Shown here in pieces: positions 42,665 to 51,540 of a stretch of DNA of 64,000 nt. Within the stretch, counting starts at the first letter, position 1; every line of letters starts with the position of its first letter. Source of the DNA: JBOFOR01 sp051659545. GTDB lineage: Bacteria > Bacillota > Clostridia > Peptostreptococcales > Peptostreptococcaceae. Under the pieces are notes generated by a model that was not told the DNA's origin, did no database searches, and saw only the letters and a program-made list of their open reading frames with translations. The stretch is taken from contig NZ_JBOFOR010000273.1 in NCBI RefSeq assembly GCF_051659545.1, forward strand, positions 62,001 through 126,000, given 5' to 3'. Made by a program: the position numbers and the translations under genes.

Positions 42665-42865
42665 ATAGCAAGTATCATCAAAATTAAATACCAATAATAT
42701 TACTAGTATTATCCATATCCACATATTATCATCTTCCAGGAAAATATCTAATATATCAGTACACATAAATAATAATACTAGCACTATTATTATTAACATT
42801 CCGTTTCCAAAAAGGCCATCTTCGCCTCCAAATAACCTATATAGTGATTGCTCTAGCTTCGCCAT
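42662..42865 (-). CDS. Short two-helix peptide, 67 aa
   Basis: Fifth related gene: MAKLEQSLYRLFGGEDGLFG, helix 1 (NGMLIIIVLVLLFMCT), DILDIFLEDDNMW, helix 2 (IWIILVILLVFNF) and DDTCY. The Cys tail is reduced to one residue. Its ribosome binding site is an unusual GGGGGGGAGG (G7 at 42871-42877), complementary to the C7 loops of the RNA at 53849. Confidence 0.68.
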   Translation of the reverse strand: MAKLEQSLYRLFGGEDGLFGNGMLIIIVLVLLFMCTDILDIFLEDDNMWIWIILVILLVFNFDDTCY

Positions 42866-42930
42866 GACCTCCCCCCCTTTTTTTACTCTATCTAATATAT
42901 AAGTATATGTTTAATACCTAAATAAGTTCT

Positions 42931-43332
42931 TTACTCTGTTATATTATTATTTGCTAATTTATTTAACTCTTTTTCACATAAATGATTATACTCGGTTGCT
43001 TTTTTCAAATAATATCCTTTGTCTTTATCTTCAGATACACCTTCTATTAAATATTCTATCGATTTAATTTTATATTTTTTATAATCATCTATTAAAAAAG
43101 TTGTATGTGAATTTTCAATTCCTCTTTTTAAAGTCATTAATCTAGATATATATTCATCCTTTTTCTTATTTACATAATTTTCTTTATCTACTATATCTTC
43201 TAATATAATATTAGACTCTACTATATAGGCCTTTATCATCTGTATATCTAAAGTTATTGAATTATAGTATAAGTTTGCTACAACAACTAGGAATACACCT
43301 ATTGATGCTACAAACAATCCTATGTTCCTCAT
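42931..43332 (-). CDS. Membrane-anchored helical protein, 133 aa
   Basis: An N-terminal membrane helix (about 4-24, IGLFVASIGVFLVVVANLYY) is followed by a long, charged helical domain probably outside the membrane (KAYIVESNIILEDIVDKENY and on). GGAGG precedes the ATG. It is a different type from its small neighbours and I cannot name it. The gene order suggests expression in the same compartment or stage. Confidence 0.55.
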   Translation of the reverse strand: MRNIGLFVASIGVFLVVVANLYYNSITLDIQMIKAYIVESNIILEDIVDKENYVNKKKDEYISRLMTLKRGIENSHTTFLIDDYKKYKIKSIEYLIEGVSEDKDKGYYLKKATEYNHLCEKELNKLANNNITE

Positions 43333-43479
43333 AATAATTCCTCCTATGTTTTTGCTTTATATAGTAATTTATATTCCATTAATAAAAATTTATTACTTTT
43401 TATTCAAATCCGTATTGAAAAAATCTTCATATTATATTAAACTACAATTAAAATTGTCAAAGATTTTAGGAGGGTAATC

Positions 43480-43707
43480 ATGTTTGAAAAAGTAAAATCA
43501 ATAATAGCTGATCAATTAGGTATAGATAATTTAGATGAAATAACTTTAGAAACATCTTTAGTAGATGATCTAGAAGCTGATTCATTAGATGCAGTAGAAA
43601 TTATTATGTCTCTTGAAGATGAGTTTGGTATAGAAATTCCAGATGAAGAAGCTGAGAACTTTAAGACTGTTGGAGATTTATTCAAGTATATAGAAGATAA
43701 CAAGTAA
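43480..43707 (+). CDS. acpP: Acyl carrier protein
   Basis: A 75-residue acyl carrier protein with the phosphopantetheine attachment Ser in EADSLDAVEIIMSLEDEFG and the acidic helix IPDEEAENFKTVGDL. It carries growing acyl chains in fatty acid synthesis. No fab genes are adjacent; it stands alone among short membrane peptides and reads the opposite way, so it may be a second, specialised ACP. AGGAGGG lies before the ATG. Confidence 0.93.
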   Translation: MFEKVKSIIADQLGIDNLDEITLETSLVDDLEADSLDAVEIIMSLEDEFGIEIPDEEAENFKTVGDLFKYIEDNK

Positions 43708-43720
43708 ATATATCTACATA

Positions 43721-43753
43721 TAAAAACCGAGTTTATTCAACTCGGTTTTTATA
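43721..43753. terminator. Bidirectional terminator
   Basis: AAAAACCGAGTT and AACTCGGTTTTT form a 12-bp stem between converging acpP and the 72-aa peptide gene. Confidence 0.85.
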
Positions 43754-43759
43754 TATATA

Positions 43760-43978
43760 TTAATAACAACAATCATCATCACAGTTATTATTATTAAATA
43801 TAAATAATAAAAATACAATTAATACAATCCATATAAGAGAATTGTTTTGTTCAAAAAAGCAACCTATATCTCCATTGTTCATTACCAACAATATTATAAA
43901 TCCTATTATCAAAAATAACAGCATTGGATTGTCATTTATACCATCAAATCCTCTTAACATATCTTTCAATTGGTCCAT
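43760..43978 (-). CDS. Short two-helix Cys-tailed peptide, 72 aa
   Basis: A further relative of the cluster: MDQLKDMLRGFDGINDNP, helix 1 (MLLFLIIGFIILLVMN), NGDIGCFFEQNNS, helix 2 (LIWIVLIVFLLFIF) and an Asn/Asp/Cys end NNNNCDDDCCY. It is separated from the others by the anchored protein and acpP. Helix 2 (SLIWIV) matches the 68-aa member. Its ribosome binding site contains G7 (43984-43990). Confidence 0.68.
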   Translation of the reverse strand: MDQLKDMLRGFDGINDNPMLLFLIIGFIILLVMNNGDIGCFFEQNNSLIWIVLIVFLLFIFNNNNCDDDCCY

Positions 43979-44064
43979 ACTATCCCCCCCTTAATTATGT
44001 ACCAAATTTAAAAATACTCTTATTATATATATGATGTTCTTTTAAACTTAGTGCTTGTACCTAA

Positions 44065-44098
44065 AAAAAATCATCAAGGCTATAACAACCTTGATGAC
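44065..44098 (-). terminator. Terminator of the nucleoid-associated protein gene
   Basis: ATCATCAAGG and CCTTGATGAC form a stem of about 9 bp followed by a T-run on the minus strand. Confidence 0.75.
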
Positions 44099-44104
44099 TA
44101 TTAG

Positions 44105-45109
44105 TTACTTTTCTTCATAAAAAGTTACATTTTTTATTACTATATCTATAGTTCCATCTGGATTCTGCCTTACACTGTATTTCATAGGATCTTCAAAGTC
44201 TGATAGATTTCCTTTTAAATCAAATCCATTGTCTGTTTTTATACTTCTCTTTTTAAGCTTCTTTTCAACCCACTTTTTGTCTATATTAAAGCCTTTTTCT
44301 AGTCCTTTTTCTTCCATGTGTTCTTTAAAGCTCTCTTTAAGTTCCTCATCTTTCATAGAGTTCTCTACAAAATCGTGTATATCTACTTCGTGTTTCTCTT
44401 TTAATGTGTAATTTAATACACTTCTAACCTCTTCTGCATGTTTTATGTCATTGCTTAGAGCATTAGTTATCCAGTTCTCAGCACTATTCTTAAATACCTT
44501 TGTTTTATATTTATCATCGTCTATTTTTTCTACATTTAAAAACTCTGTTATAAATTTAGAATCAAGTTCTTCTTTTTCTGAATCTTTGTCTAATAATCTT
44601 AAATGGAACTCATCATTTATTCCACTTACTCCTATTATTGCACATTGTTTTTGTCTTACAGTCTCTGGTATACCTATTTCACTTGCTACCATTTGGATAT
44701 TAAATTTTTCATCTATAAACTCTATTGAATGAGTGTACAATTTTTTGTAGTCTAATTTTATTATAGCTACATTTTTTTCGTCTTTTACAGTGTATAAGCA
44801 TATTGCTAAATCACAAGATTCTATTTCTGCATTTATTTTCATAACATCAAATAAATATGCTGCAATTTCCTTAGAATTTTCTAAGAATGTGTCTTCATCG
44901 TAAATGATTTGCTCACAACAATTTTTTATTACATTATCATTGTAGTCTTTAAAAACAGCTTTTCTTATGTCCTCGTCTTTAGTTACTCTTTTTATTACCT
45001 TTTGGAAAAACTTATCTACTTCTTGATTTACTTTTCCTTCAAAATCATTTAGTATAGGTACCTCACTATTTTTATCCAAAACATGGACTATAAACTTATG
45101 TATTATCAT
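44105..45109 (-). CDS. Nucleoid-associated protein, NdpA/YejK family
   Basis: A 334-residue protein of the 37-kDa nucleoid-associated family: IIHKFIVHVLDKNSEVPILN at the start and a conserved region around CDLAICLYTVKDEKNVAIIK, LDYKKLYTH. The C-terminal third is Lys/Glu-rich and may bind DNA. I start at the ATG at 45109, with GAGGTG 6 nt upstream; a GTG at 45118 overlaps that site. Role in Firmicutes is poorly known. It probably shares a transcript with the pseudouridine synthase upstream. Confidence 0.8.
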   Translation of the reverse strand: MIIHKFIVHVLDKNSEVPILNDFEGKVNQEVDKFFQKVIKRVTKDEDIRKAVFKDYNDNVIKNCCEQIIYDEDTFLENSKEIAAYLFDVMKINAEIESCDLAICLYTVKDEKNVAIIKLDYKKLYTHSIEFIDEKFNIQMVASEIGIPETVRQKQCAIIGVSGINDEFHLRLLDKDSEKEELDSKFITEFLNVEKIDDDKYKTKVFKNSAENWITNALSNDIKHAEEVRSVLNYTLKEKHEVDIHDFVENSMKDEELKESFKEHMEEKGLEKGFNIDKKWVEKKLKKRSIKTDNGFDLKGNLSDFEDPMKYSVRQNPDGTIDIVIKNVTFYEEK

Positions 45110-45133
45110 CTTTCCCACCTCAAATCCTTATAT

Positions 45134-46036
45134 TTATCTTAGTTTTTGTATTAATTCTTCTATGTCTTTTGGTAATTTAGCATTAAAGCTTAATTCTTCT
45201 TTAGTTCTTGGTTGTTCAAATTCCAAGCTATATGCATGTAAAGCTTGTCTATTTATAAGGTTTTCATCTACATATCCATATAACTCATCACCTATTATAC
45301 CATGACCTATGTATTCCATATGAACTCTTATTTGGTGTGTTCTTCCTGTTTCTAATTTTACCTCTAAAACTGTAGCATCTTCTAATCTTTCTAGTACTTT
45401 ATAGTGAGTACGTGATGCTTGACCTCTTTCATCAACTACTCTTTTTATACTTTCTTCTGTAGATCTGTATATAGGTTGATCTATAGTACCTTCATCTTCT
45501 TTTACTATTCCTTTGACTACAGTTATATAAGTTTTTTCAACTTTGTTTTCTCCCATATCCAAAGATAGAGCATGATGTGCATATCCACTTTTAGCAACTA
45601 TTACTAGTCCTGATGTATTCATATCTAGTCTGTTTACAAATCTAATTTTTACTTCTTCGTTTTTCTTAATTATATAATCTGTTACTCCATTTGCAATAGT
45701 ATTATCAAAATGACTTTTAGTTGGATGTACTACCATAAATGGAGGTTTATTTACCATTATTATATCAAAATCATCATATAATATATCTAAATTTAAATCT
45801 TGTGGCTCAAATTTAGCTCTTTCCTCTTCTATTTTTACTTCTATTAAATCGCCTTTTTTTATTTTTGTACTAGGCTTTTTAAATATACCATTTACTAGTA
45901 CGGTTTGATCTCTTTTCATCTTAGATAATGCTCTAACTGAAAAACTTAATTTATCTAATAGTATTTCTTTTAGAGTTGAATCTTCTTTTGATGTATATGA
46001 AATAACATTATACTTTTGATTTTCTTTTTTGAACAA
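45134..46036 (-). CDS. RluA-family pseudouridine synthase
   Basis: A 300-residue RNA-modifying enzyme. An N-terminal S4-like RNA-binding domain (about 15-75: LDKLSFSVRALSKMKRDQTV, IKKGDLIEVKI) precedes the catalytic domain, with the nucleophilic Asp in FVNRLDMNTSGLVIVAKS and the later ETGRTHQIRVHM. It isomerises uridine to pseudouridine in rRNA or tRNA; RluD-like by layout, but the exact target cannot be told. Confidence 0.9.
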   Translation of the reverse strand: MFKKENQKYNVISYTSKEDSTLKEILLDKLSFSVRALSKMKRDQTVLVNGIFKKPSTKIKKGDLIEVKIEEERAKFEPQDLNLDILYDDFDIIMVNKPPFMVVHPTKSHFDNTIANGVTDYIIKKNEEVKIRFVNRLDMNTSGLVIVAKSGYAHHALSLDMGENKVEKTYITVVKGIVKEDEGTIDQPIYRSTEESIKRVVDERGQASRTHYKVLERLEDATVLEVKLETGRTHQIRVHMEYIGHGIIGDELYGYVDENLINRQALHAYSLEFEQPRTKEELSFNAKLPKDIEELIQKLR

Positions 46037-46112
46037 TTCTACACCTGCTTTCCTTAAGTCATAACATTACTATTTTATACTATTTTTAAATAATAGATAA
46101 GTACTTTTTATC

Positions 46113-46155
46113 ATTAAAAAGCTTTAGGCTATAATAACCTAAAGCTTTTTTAACT
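46113..46155. terminator. Terminator
   Basis: AAAAAGCTTTAGG and CCTAAAGCTTTTT form a 13-bp stem between the MFS transporter gene (minus) and the pseudouridine synthase operon. Confidence 0.8.
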
Positions 46156-46161
46156 AACTTT

Positions 46162-47346
46162 TTAGCTAACTTTTTTTAACTCTTGTTTATTATTGCCTAT
46201 AAATACTTTATATAATAATATAAATGCAAATAAACAACATACTCCACCTAGTAAAAATGGTAGTTTATTTCCGTAATCAAATATAAATCCTGATACTAAA
46301 GAACCTGTAACCATACCGATAGCTTTAAATGACCCTTGTATTCCCATTACTTCTCCATAATTATTTTTAGCTAATTTAGAGACAATACTTTGTTGTAATG
46401 GAGTAATTAATGCACTTGAAGCAATGAACATCGCTAAGAATATTAATGCTACAATCATATTTGAACTTAAACTCGAAATTACTATAGAAATTCCTGCAAT
46501 ACCTAAAACAGCTACTATAGTTTTATTTTCATCAAACTTTTTACCTAAATAAGGATTTACGAATAAATTCATCATCAACGCAATTACTCCAGCTATAGCC
46601 ATTACTATACCATTTACTATTGTCGGCATATTAAGCACTGATTCTACGTAGAAGTTTATTGTTGAGTTGTACGATGTAGTCGCAATTGTAGCAAGAGTCA
46701 TTATTATCATCATTATACCTATTATTGACTTTAAATCTATTGATTTTTTTCCTGGTTTTAAGTGTTCTAAATATATTTTTACTTCTTTAGATTTATTTTC
46801 TATAGTTTCATCTAGTAATAAATATATACATACACCTACTAGAATAGTAAGAACAAACTGAGTAATAAAGGCATATTTATATCCAAATCCTCCGATTGCA
46901 CCACCTAAAAGAGCACCACATGAACTTGCTATAGACATTGTAGCTGTATGGTATGACATATACTTAATTCTTTCTTCCTTCGTAGATACATCACTTACAT
47001 AAGCTATAGAGCCAGTCATAAATCCTACAGATAAAGCCCCTCCTAATATTCTAAATAAAAGAATTAATGTGGATGTTTGTGCAAGCCCAAAACCAAGTTG
47101 ACTTATTCCATAGCCAATTACTCCTATTATTAATACCTTTTTTCTTCCCTTAGCATCTGATATTGAACCCCAAATTGGAGCCATAACGAATTGAGCTATT
47201 GCCATTGTAGAATATAAAACTCCAAACATATAAGTTGGTAATCCTAAAGTATTTATTAATGTAGGTGTTACTGGATGAGCCATGTTAAATGTAGTCATTG
47301 TTATAAAATTTATAAATAGAATCTTGTTTATTTTGTTTTTATCCAT
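46162..47346 (-). CDS. MFS transporter, drug-efflux type
   Basis: A 394-residue membrane protein with 12 predicted helices. The segment GSISDAKGRKKVLIIGVIGY is the MFS motif A between helices 2 and 3, and RILGGALSVGFMTGSIAYVS matches the antiporter-type motif of DHA1 exporters. It probably exports drugs or metabolites with proton exchange; the substrate is unknown. Single-gene unit. Confidence 0.88.
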   Translation of the reverse strand: MDKNKINKILFINFITMTTFNMAHPVTPTLINTLGLPTYMFGVLYSTMAIAQFVMAPIWGSISDAKGRKKVLIIGVIGYGISQLGFGLAQTSTLILLFRILGGALSVGFMTGSIAYVSDVSTKEERIKYMSYHTATMSIASSCGALLGGAIGGFGYKYAFITQFVLTILVGVCIYLLLDETIENKSKEVKIYLEHLKPGKKSIDLKSIIGIMMIIMTLATIATTSYNSTINFYVESVLNMPTIVNGIVMAIAGVIALMMNLFVNPYLGKKFDENKTIVAVLGIAGISIVISSLSSNMIVALIFLAMFIASSALITPLQQSIVSKLAKNNYGEVMGIQGSFKAIGMVTGSLVSGFIFDYGNKLPFLLGGVCCLFAFILLYKVFIGNNKQELKKVS

Positions 47347-47406
47347 GTCTTAACCTCTACTTATTTTGTCTTTGTATACTGCATATTTTGTACCTTATAT
47401 AATAAC

Positions 47407-47439
47407 ACAAAAGCCTACCAATTTGGTAAGGCTTTTATG
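47407..47439. terminator. Terminator of methionine gamma-lyase gene
   Basis: AAAAGCCTTACCAA and TTGGTAGGCTTTT (minus strand) form a stem of about 13 bp with almost no loop. Confidence 0.7.
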
Positions 47440-47455
47440 TTATTATATAAAATTT

Positions 47456-48652
47456 TTATAGATTATCTAAGCTTTCTTTTAAATCTGCTATAATATCCTT
47501 CACATCTTCTAAGCCAACAGATAACCTTATAAGCCCATCTGCTATGCCTGCTTCTAATCTTTCTTCTTCACTATATGGTGAATGTGTCATTGATGCTGGA
47601 TGTTGAATTAAGGTTTCACAATCACCTAAACTAACTGCAAGAGTACATAGCTTCAATGAATTTAGTAGTTTCTTTCCTGCTTCTACTCCACCTTTTACTT
47701 CAAAAGATATCATTGCACCAGGAAATCTCATTTGTTTTTTAGCAAGTTCATATTGTGGGAAACTTTCTAGCCCAGGATAGCTTATTTTTTCTACATTTTT
47801 ATGACTTTCTAAGAATTTTGCTACCTCTAGTGCATTTTTACAATGTCTTTCCATTCTTACATCTAATGTTTTCATACCTCTTATTATCAAATAAGCATCA
47901 AATGGACTAAGTACTGCCCCTGTCATATCTTTAACTCCAAAGAATCTTACCTCATCAATAAACTGTTTTTTGCCAACTACTATACCTGCAATAACATCTC
48001 CATGCCCATTCAAGTATTTAGTTGCTGAATGAATAACTACATCTGCTCCCAACTCTATTGGTCTTTGAATATAAGGTGTGGCAAAAGTATTATCTACAAA
48101 TACTAAACAATTCTCTACTTTTTCATGTGCAATATCTGATATCGCTTTTATATCTACAAGTTTAAGGTCTGGATTTGCTGGTGATTCTAAGTACACTACC
48201 TTTGTATTTTCTTTTATTGAATTTTTTACGTCTTCTAAATTAGATGCATCTATAAAAGTAACGTCTACTCCAAATCTAGTAAGCCCATGGTTTAATAAAG
48301 CAAAGGTACATCCATATAAAGTCTTGTCAGCTAAAACATGGTCTCCTGCTTTTAAAGCTGTCCAAAGCGCTGCTGATATTGCCCCCATACCAGAAGCTGT
48401 TGCTATAGAAGCTTCTCCACCTTCTAAAACAGAAATTTTTTCTTCTAATTGAGTAAGAGTTGGGTTTCCTAGCCTTGTATAAATATAACCTTCCTCTTCT
48501 AAGGCAAATCTTCTCCCACCTTGTTCTACATTGTCAAATATAAATGTTGATGTTTGATAAATTGGTGTTGTTAAAGCTCCACACACTGAATCTTTTTTAT
48601 AGCCTCCATGAATTGCCTTAGTTGAAAAACTCATTTCTTCTAGATTTTTCAT
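47456..48652 (-). CDS. megL: Methionine gamma-lyase
   Basis: A 398-residue PLP enzyme of the Cys/Met-metabolism family that splits methionine into methanethiol, ammonia and 2-oxobutyrate. The PLP lysine is in IHSATKYLNGHGDVIAG. LYGCTFALLNHGLTRFGV carries the active-site Cys that distinguishes methionine gamma-lyases from cystathionine synthases and lyases. YTRLGNPT and the Arg in LIRLSVGLED are also present. No T-box or SAM riboswitch is visible upstream. The ribosome binding site has a G6 run (48661-48666). Confidence 0.88.
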   Translation of the reverse strand: MKNLEEMSFSTKAIHGGYKKDSVCGALTTPIYQTSTFIFDNVEQGGRRFALEEEGYIYTRLGNPTLTQLEEKISVLEGGEASIATASGMGAISAALWTALKAGDHVLADKTLYGCTFALLNHGLTRFGVDVTFIDASNLEDVKNSIKENTKVVYLESPANPDLKLVDIKAISDIAHEKVENCLVFVDNTFATPYIQRPIELGADVVIHSATKYLNGHGDVIAGIVVGKKQFIDEVRFFGVKDMTGAVLSPFDAYLIIRGMKTLDVRMERHCKNALEVAKFLESHKNVEKISYPGLESFPQYELAKKQMRFPGAMISFEVKGGVEAGKKLLNSLKLCTLAVSLGDCETLIQHPASMTHSPYSEEERLEAGIADGLIRLSVGLEDVKDIIADLKESLDNL

Positions 48653-48832
48653 AATAAGTACCCCCCTTAATATAAAGTTAGATTATCCTTTTATTTTAAT
48701 GCTCTACTTTAATTATAGTATTATATTTCTTTTATGTAATAAAATTCTTCTATATACGTTCCTATTTAAATAATAATTGTTATTTCGAATTATTAAATTA
48801 TGCTATAATACAAAGTATAAAGGGGTGTAAAG

Positions 48833-49633
48833 ATGAAAAGATTTGTAACTATAAATTCAAACCAAGTATATAAGTCCCTTGAGACTAAAGAGCTACTAAC
48901 TAAAAAATTAATATCTGAAGGCTTTGATGTAAAAGATTATTTCCATCCAGATACAGAATTAGTTGTATCCATTGGTGGAGATGGTTCTTTTTTGAAGACT
49001 GTACATGATTTTAACTTTCCTAATGTTCCTGTAGTTGGAATAAATACTGGTCACCTTGGTTTTTTTGCAGATATCAGTCCTGACAACATAGACACGTTTA
49101 TTGACGCTTATAATAATAATGATTATATTATACAAGGTATATCACTTATTGAAGCTGAAATATTCTCACATGAATGCTGTGAGAATATTTATGCTATTAA
49201 TGAAGTTGTAATCAGAGGAGATAAGTCTAGAGTTATACATTTAGATTTAAAGGTAAATGATAAGCATATACAAGATTTTGGAGGCGACGGCTTAATTATA
49301 TCGACACCTACTGGTTCTACTGCCTATAACTATTCTGCTCGTGGTAGTATCGTAGATCCTAGTTTAAACCTTATGCAACTTACTCCACTTCATCCAATAA
49401 ATACAAATGCTTACCGATGTTTTACATCTAGTATAATATTTTCTAGTGAGTCTATAATAAACATAGCACCAGAATATAGGTTTGAAAATTCCATTTTAGT
49501 AGTTGTAGATGGGGTAGAGCATAGATTTAGCGATGTATCTGATATTAAAATATTTGTATCAGATATTAAGGTGAATTTACTTAGAATGTCTAATTATGAG
49601 TTTTGGAGTAGAGTCACTGAAAAATTCTTATAA
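48833..49633 (+). CDS. nadK: NAD kinase
   Basis: A 266-residue kinase making NADP from NAD. The GGDGSFLKT motif, NTGHLGFFAD, NEVVIRG and TPTGSTAYNYSARGSIVDP are all diagnostic. Shorter than the Gram-negative enzymes, as in Bacillus. It probably shares a transcript with the phosphodiesterase gene 22 bp downstream. GGGGTG precedes the ATG. Confidence 0.95.
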   Translation: MKRFVTINSNQVYKSLETKELLTKKLISEGFDVKDYFHPDTELVVSIGGDGSFLKTVHDFNFPNVPVVGINTGHLGFFADISPDNIDTFIDAYNNNDYIIQGISLIEAEIFSHECCENIYAINEVVIRGDKSRVIHLDLKVNDKHIQDFGGDGLIISTPTGSTAYNYSARGSIVDPSLNLMQLTPLHPINTNAYRCFTSSIIFSSESIINIAPEYRFENSILVVVDGVEHRFSDVSDIKIFVSDIKVNLLRMSNYEFWSRVTEKFL

Positions 49634-49655
49634 CTATACTTAGGAGGCAATACAT

Positions 49656-50225
49656 ATGAAAATTGGCGTAATGAGCGATACTCATGGAAGTCTACTTTAT
49701 TTTGAAAAAGCTCTAGATTCATTATCTGAATGTGATGTTATACTTCACGGTGGAGATGTATTATATCATGGTCCTAGAAATGATATCCCTGAAGGATATA
49801 ATCCTAAAGGTATTATTGCTAAAATAAATGAAGTTAATAATATACTTATTACTAGAGGAAATTGCGATGCTGATGTAGATCAAATGGTTATAAATCATCC
49901 AATCCAAGGACCTTATGTTATGAGTCAATTTGGAGAAGTTAGAATTATTATGACTCATGGATATACTGAGTCTAAAGATGAAACAATAAAAAAGGCTAAA
50001 AGTATGGGTGCTGATATTTTAATATTAGGACATACTCATGTTAAAGAGTTATATTGTGATGAAAATTTAATTGTTTTAAATCCAGGAAGTACTTCTATCC
50101 CAAAAGACGGAACTCATTCTATCGCAATTATAGATATAATTCAAACCGAAGATGAGCTTGATATGAATTTTAATTTAATAGATATTAATACAGGCAGAAT
50201 TATAAAAATAAATAATAAAGATTAA
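49656..50225 (+). CDS. YfcE-type metallophosphoesterase
   Basis: A 189-residue phosphodiesterase with all metal-binding motifs of the YfcE/MJ0936 family: GVMSDTHGS, ILHGGDVLYHGP, TRGNCDADVD, IMTHGYT and LGHTHVKEL. Members hydrolyse phosphodiesters such as bis-pNPP in vitro; the natural substrate is not known. AGGAGG lies upstream. It ends at a strong terminator. Confidence 0.9.
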   Translation: MKIGVMSDTHGSLLYFEKALDSLSECDVILHGGDVLYHGPRNDIPEGYNPKGIIAKINEVNNILITRGNCDADVDQMVINHPIQGPYVMSQFGEVRIIMTHGYTESKDETIKKAKSMGADILILGHTHVKELYCDENLIVLNPGSTSIPKDGTHSIAIIDIIQTEDELDMNFNLIDINTGRIIKINNKD

Positions 50226-50274
50226 AGAACAAAAAGGTGTCAAGATTAAACTTGGCACCTTTTTGTTCTTTAGT
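50224..50274. terminator. Bidirectional terminator
   Basis: AAAGAACAAAAAGGTGTCAAG and its partner CTTGGCACCTTTTTGTTCTTT pair over about 20 bp between converging genes. Confidence 0.9.
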
Positions 50275-50291
50275 AATTAATAATATTAACT

Positions 50292-51515
50292 TTATATTTG
50301 AGCGTATTTTTCCGCTATTTTTACTATTAGTTTAGAGCATTTTTCCATAGTACCTACTGGTACACATTCATTTTTACTATGGAAGTTTAATCCTCCAGTA
50401 AATATGTTAGGACAAGGAAGTCCCATAAATGATAATCTTGCTCCATCTGTACCACCTCTTATTGGTATTATAAGTGGGTCTATTCCAACTTCTTTCATAG
50501 CTTCTTCTGCTATATCAACTATAAATTTAACTGGCTCTACTTTTTCTCTCATATTGAAGTATTGATCATTCATATCTAAAGTAATTCTACCATTGTATTT
50601 TTCATTTAACTTATTTATTGTTTCTTCCATATAAGCTTTTCTTTTTTCGAATTTTTGCTTATCATGATCTCTTATTATATAAACCATAGTAGCTTTTTCA
50701 ACATTTCCATTTAGGTCGTTTAAGTGATAGAATCCTTCATATCCTTCTGTAGTTTCAGGTCTTTCACTTGTTGGGAACATTTCTGATATTTCTGCAGCTA
50801 TATGTAAAGCGTTTACCATTTTATTTTTAGATGCTCCTGGATGTACATTTCTGCCTTGTATTGTTATAGTAACACCTGCAGCATTAAAGTTTTCATATTG
50901 AAGCTCGCCTTCAATTCCACCATCAATAGTATAAGCATATTTTGCTCCAAATTTTTCTACATCAAATAAATTTGCACCTCTGCCTATTTCTTCATCTGGA
51001 GTAAATCCTATTTTTATATCTCCATGTTTAATTTCAGGATTGTTAACTAAATATTCTATTGCAGTAACTATTTCTGCTACTCCAGCCTTATCATCAGCAC
51101 CAAGTAAAGTTGTACCATCAGTAACTATTAAATCTTCACCCGCAAATTTAGTAATCTCTGGATAATCTTTAACACTTGTAATTATATTTTGCTCTGAATT
51201 TAAAACTATGTCTTTTCCATCGTAATTTTCAATAATCCTCGCCTTAACATCTTTACCGCTAACATCTGGTGCTGTATCTAAATGAGATATAAATCCTATA
51301 GTTTCTGCACCTTCTACATTCCCTTTTAATGTTGCCATAACATAACTATTTTCATCTACATTTGCATCTTCAAGCCCTAATAATTTTAATTCTTCTACTA
51401 AATAATTAGCAAAAACTCTTTGACCTTCAGTTGATGGACAATTAGAATTTTTAGGATTTGCCGTTGTATCAAACGTAACATATTTTAAAAATCTTTCTAC
51501 TACATTTTTTCTCAT
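50292..51515 (-). CDS. pepT: Peptidase T (tripeptidase)
   Basis: A 407-residue M20-family tripeptide aminopeptidase. The zinc ligands and catalytic residues are in ISHLDTAPDVSG, LLGADDKAGVAEI, GFTPDEEIGRGA, DGGIEGELQYENFNAA and the end motif FTGGLNFHSKNE. It removes N-terminal residues from tripeptides in the cytoplasm. Full length. Confidence 0.95.
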   Translation of the reverse strand: MRKNVVERFLKYVTFDTTANPKNSNCPSTEGQRVFANYLVEELKLLGLEDANVDENSYVMATLKGNVEGAETIGFISHLDTAPDVSGKDVKARIIENYDGKDIVLNSEQNIITSVKDYPEITKFAGEDLIVTDGTTLLGADDKAGVAEIVTAIEYLVNNPEIKHGDIKIGFTPDEEIGRGANLFDVEKFGAKYAYTIDGGIEGELQYENFNAAGVTITIQGRNVHPGASKNKMVNALHIAAEISEMFPTSERPETTEGYEGFYHLNDLNGNVEKATMVYIIRDHDKQKFEKRKAYMEETINKLNEKYNGRITLDMNDQYFNMREKVEPVKFIVDIAEEAMKEVGIDPLIIPIRGGTDGARLSFMGLPCPNIFTGGLNFHSKNECVPVGTMEKCSKLIVKIAEKYAQI

Positions 51516-51540
51516 CTTTAGTACCTCTTTCTTTTTTTCA

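Noticed and set aside
41249..43978. Bacteriocin cluster
   Set aside because: The peptides lack double-glycine leaders, and no bacteriocin-type ABC transporter or modification enzyme is adjacent.
48653..48832. SAM riboswitch or T-box upstream of methionine gamma-lyase
   Set aside because: The gap is short, and I see no conserved riboswitch core, T-box sequence or antiterminator.
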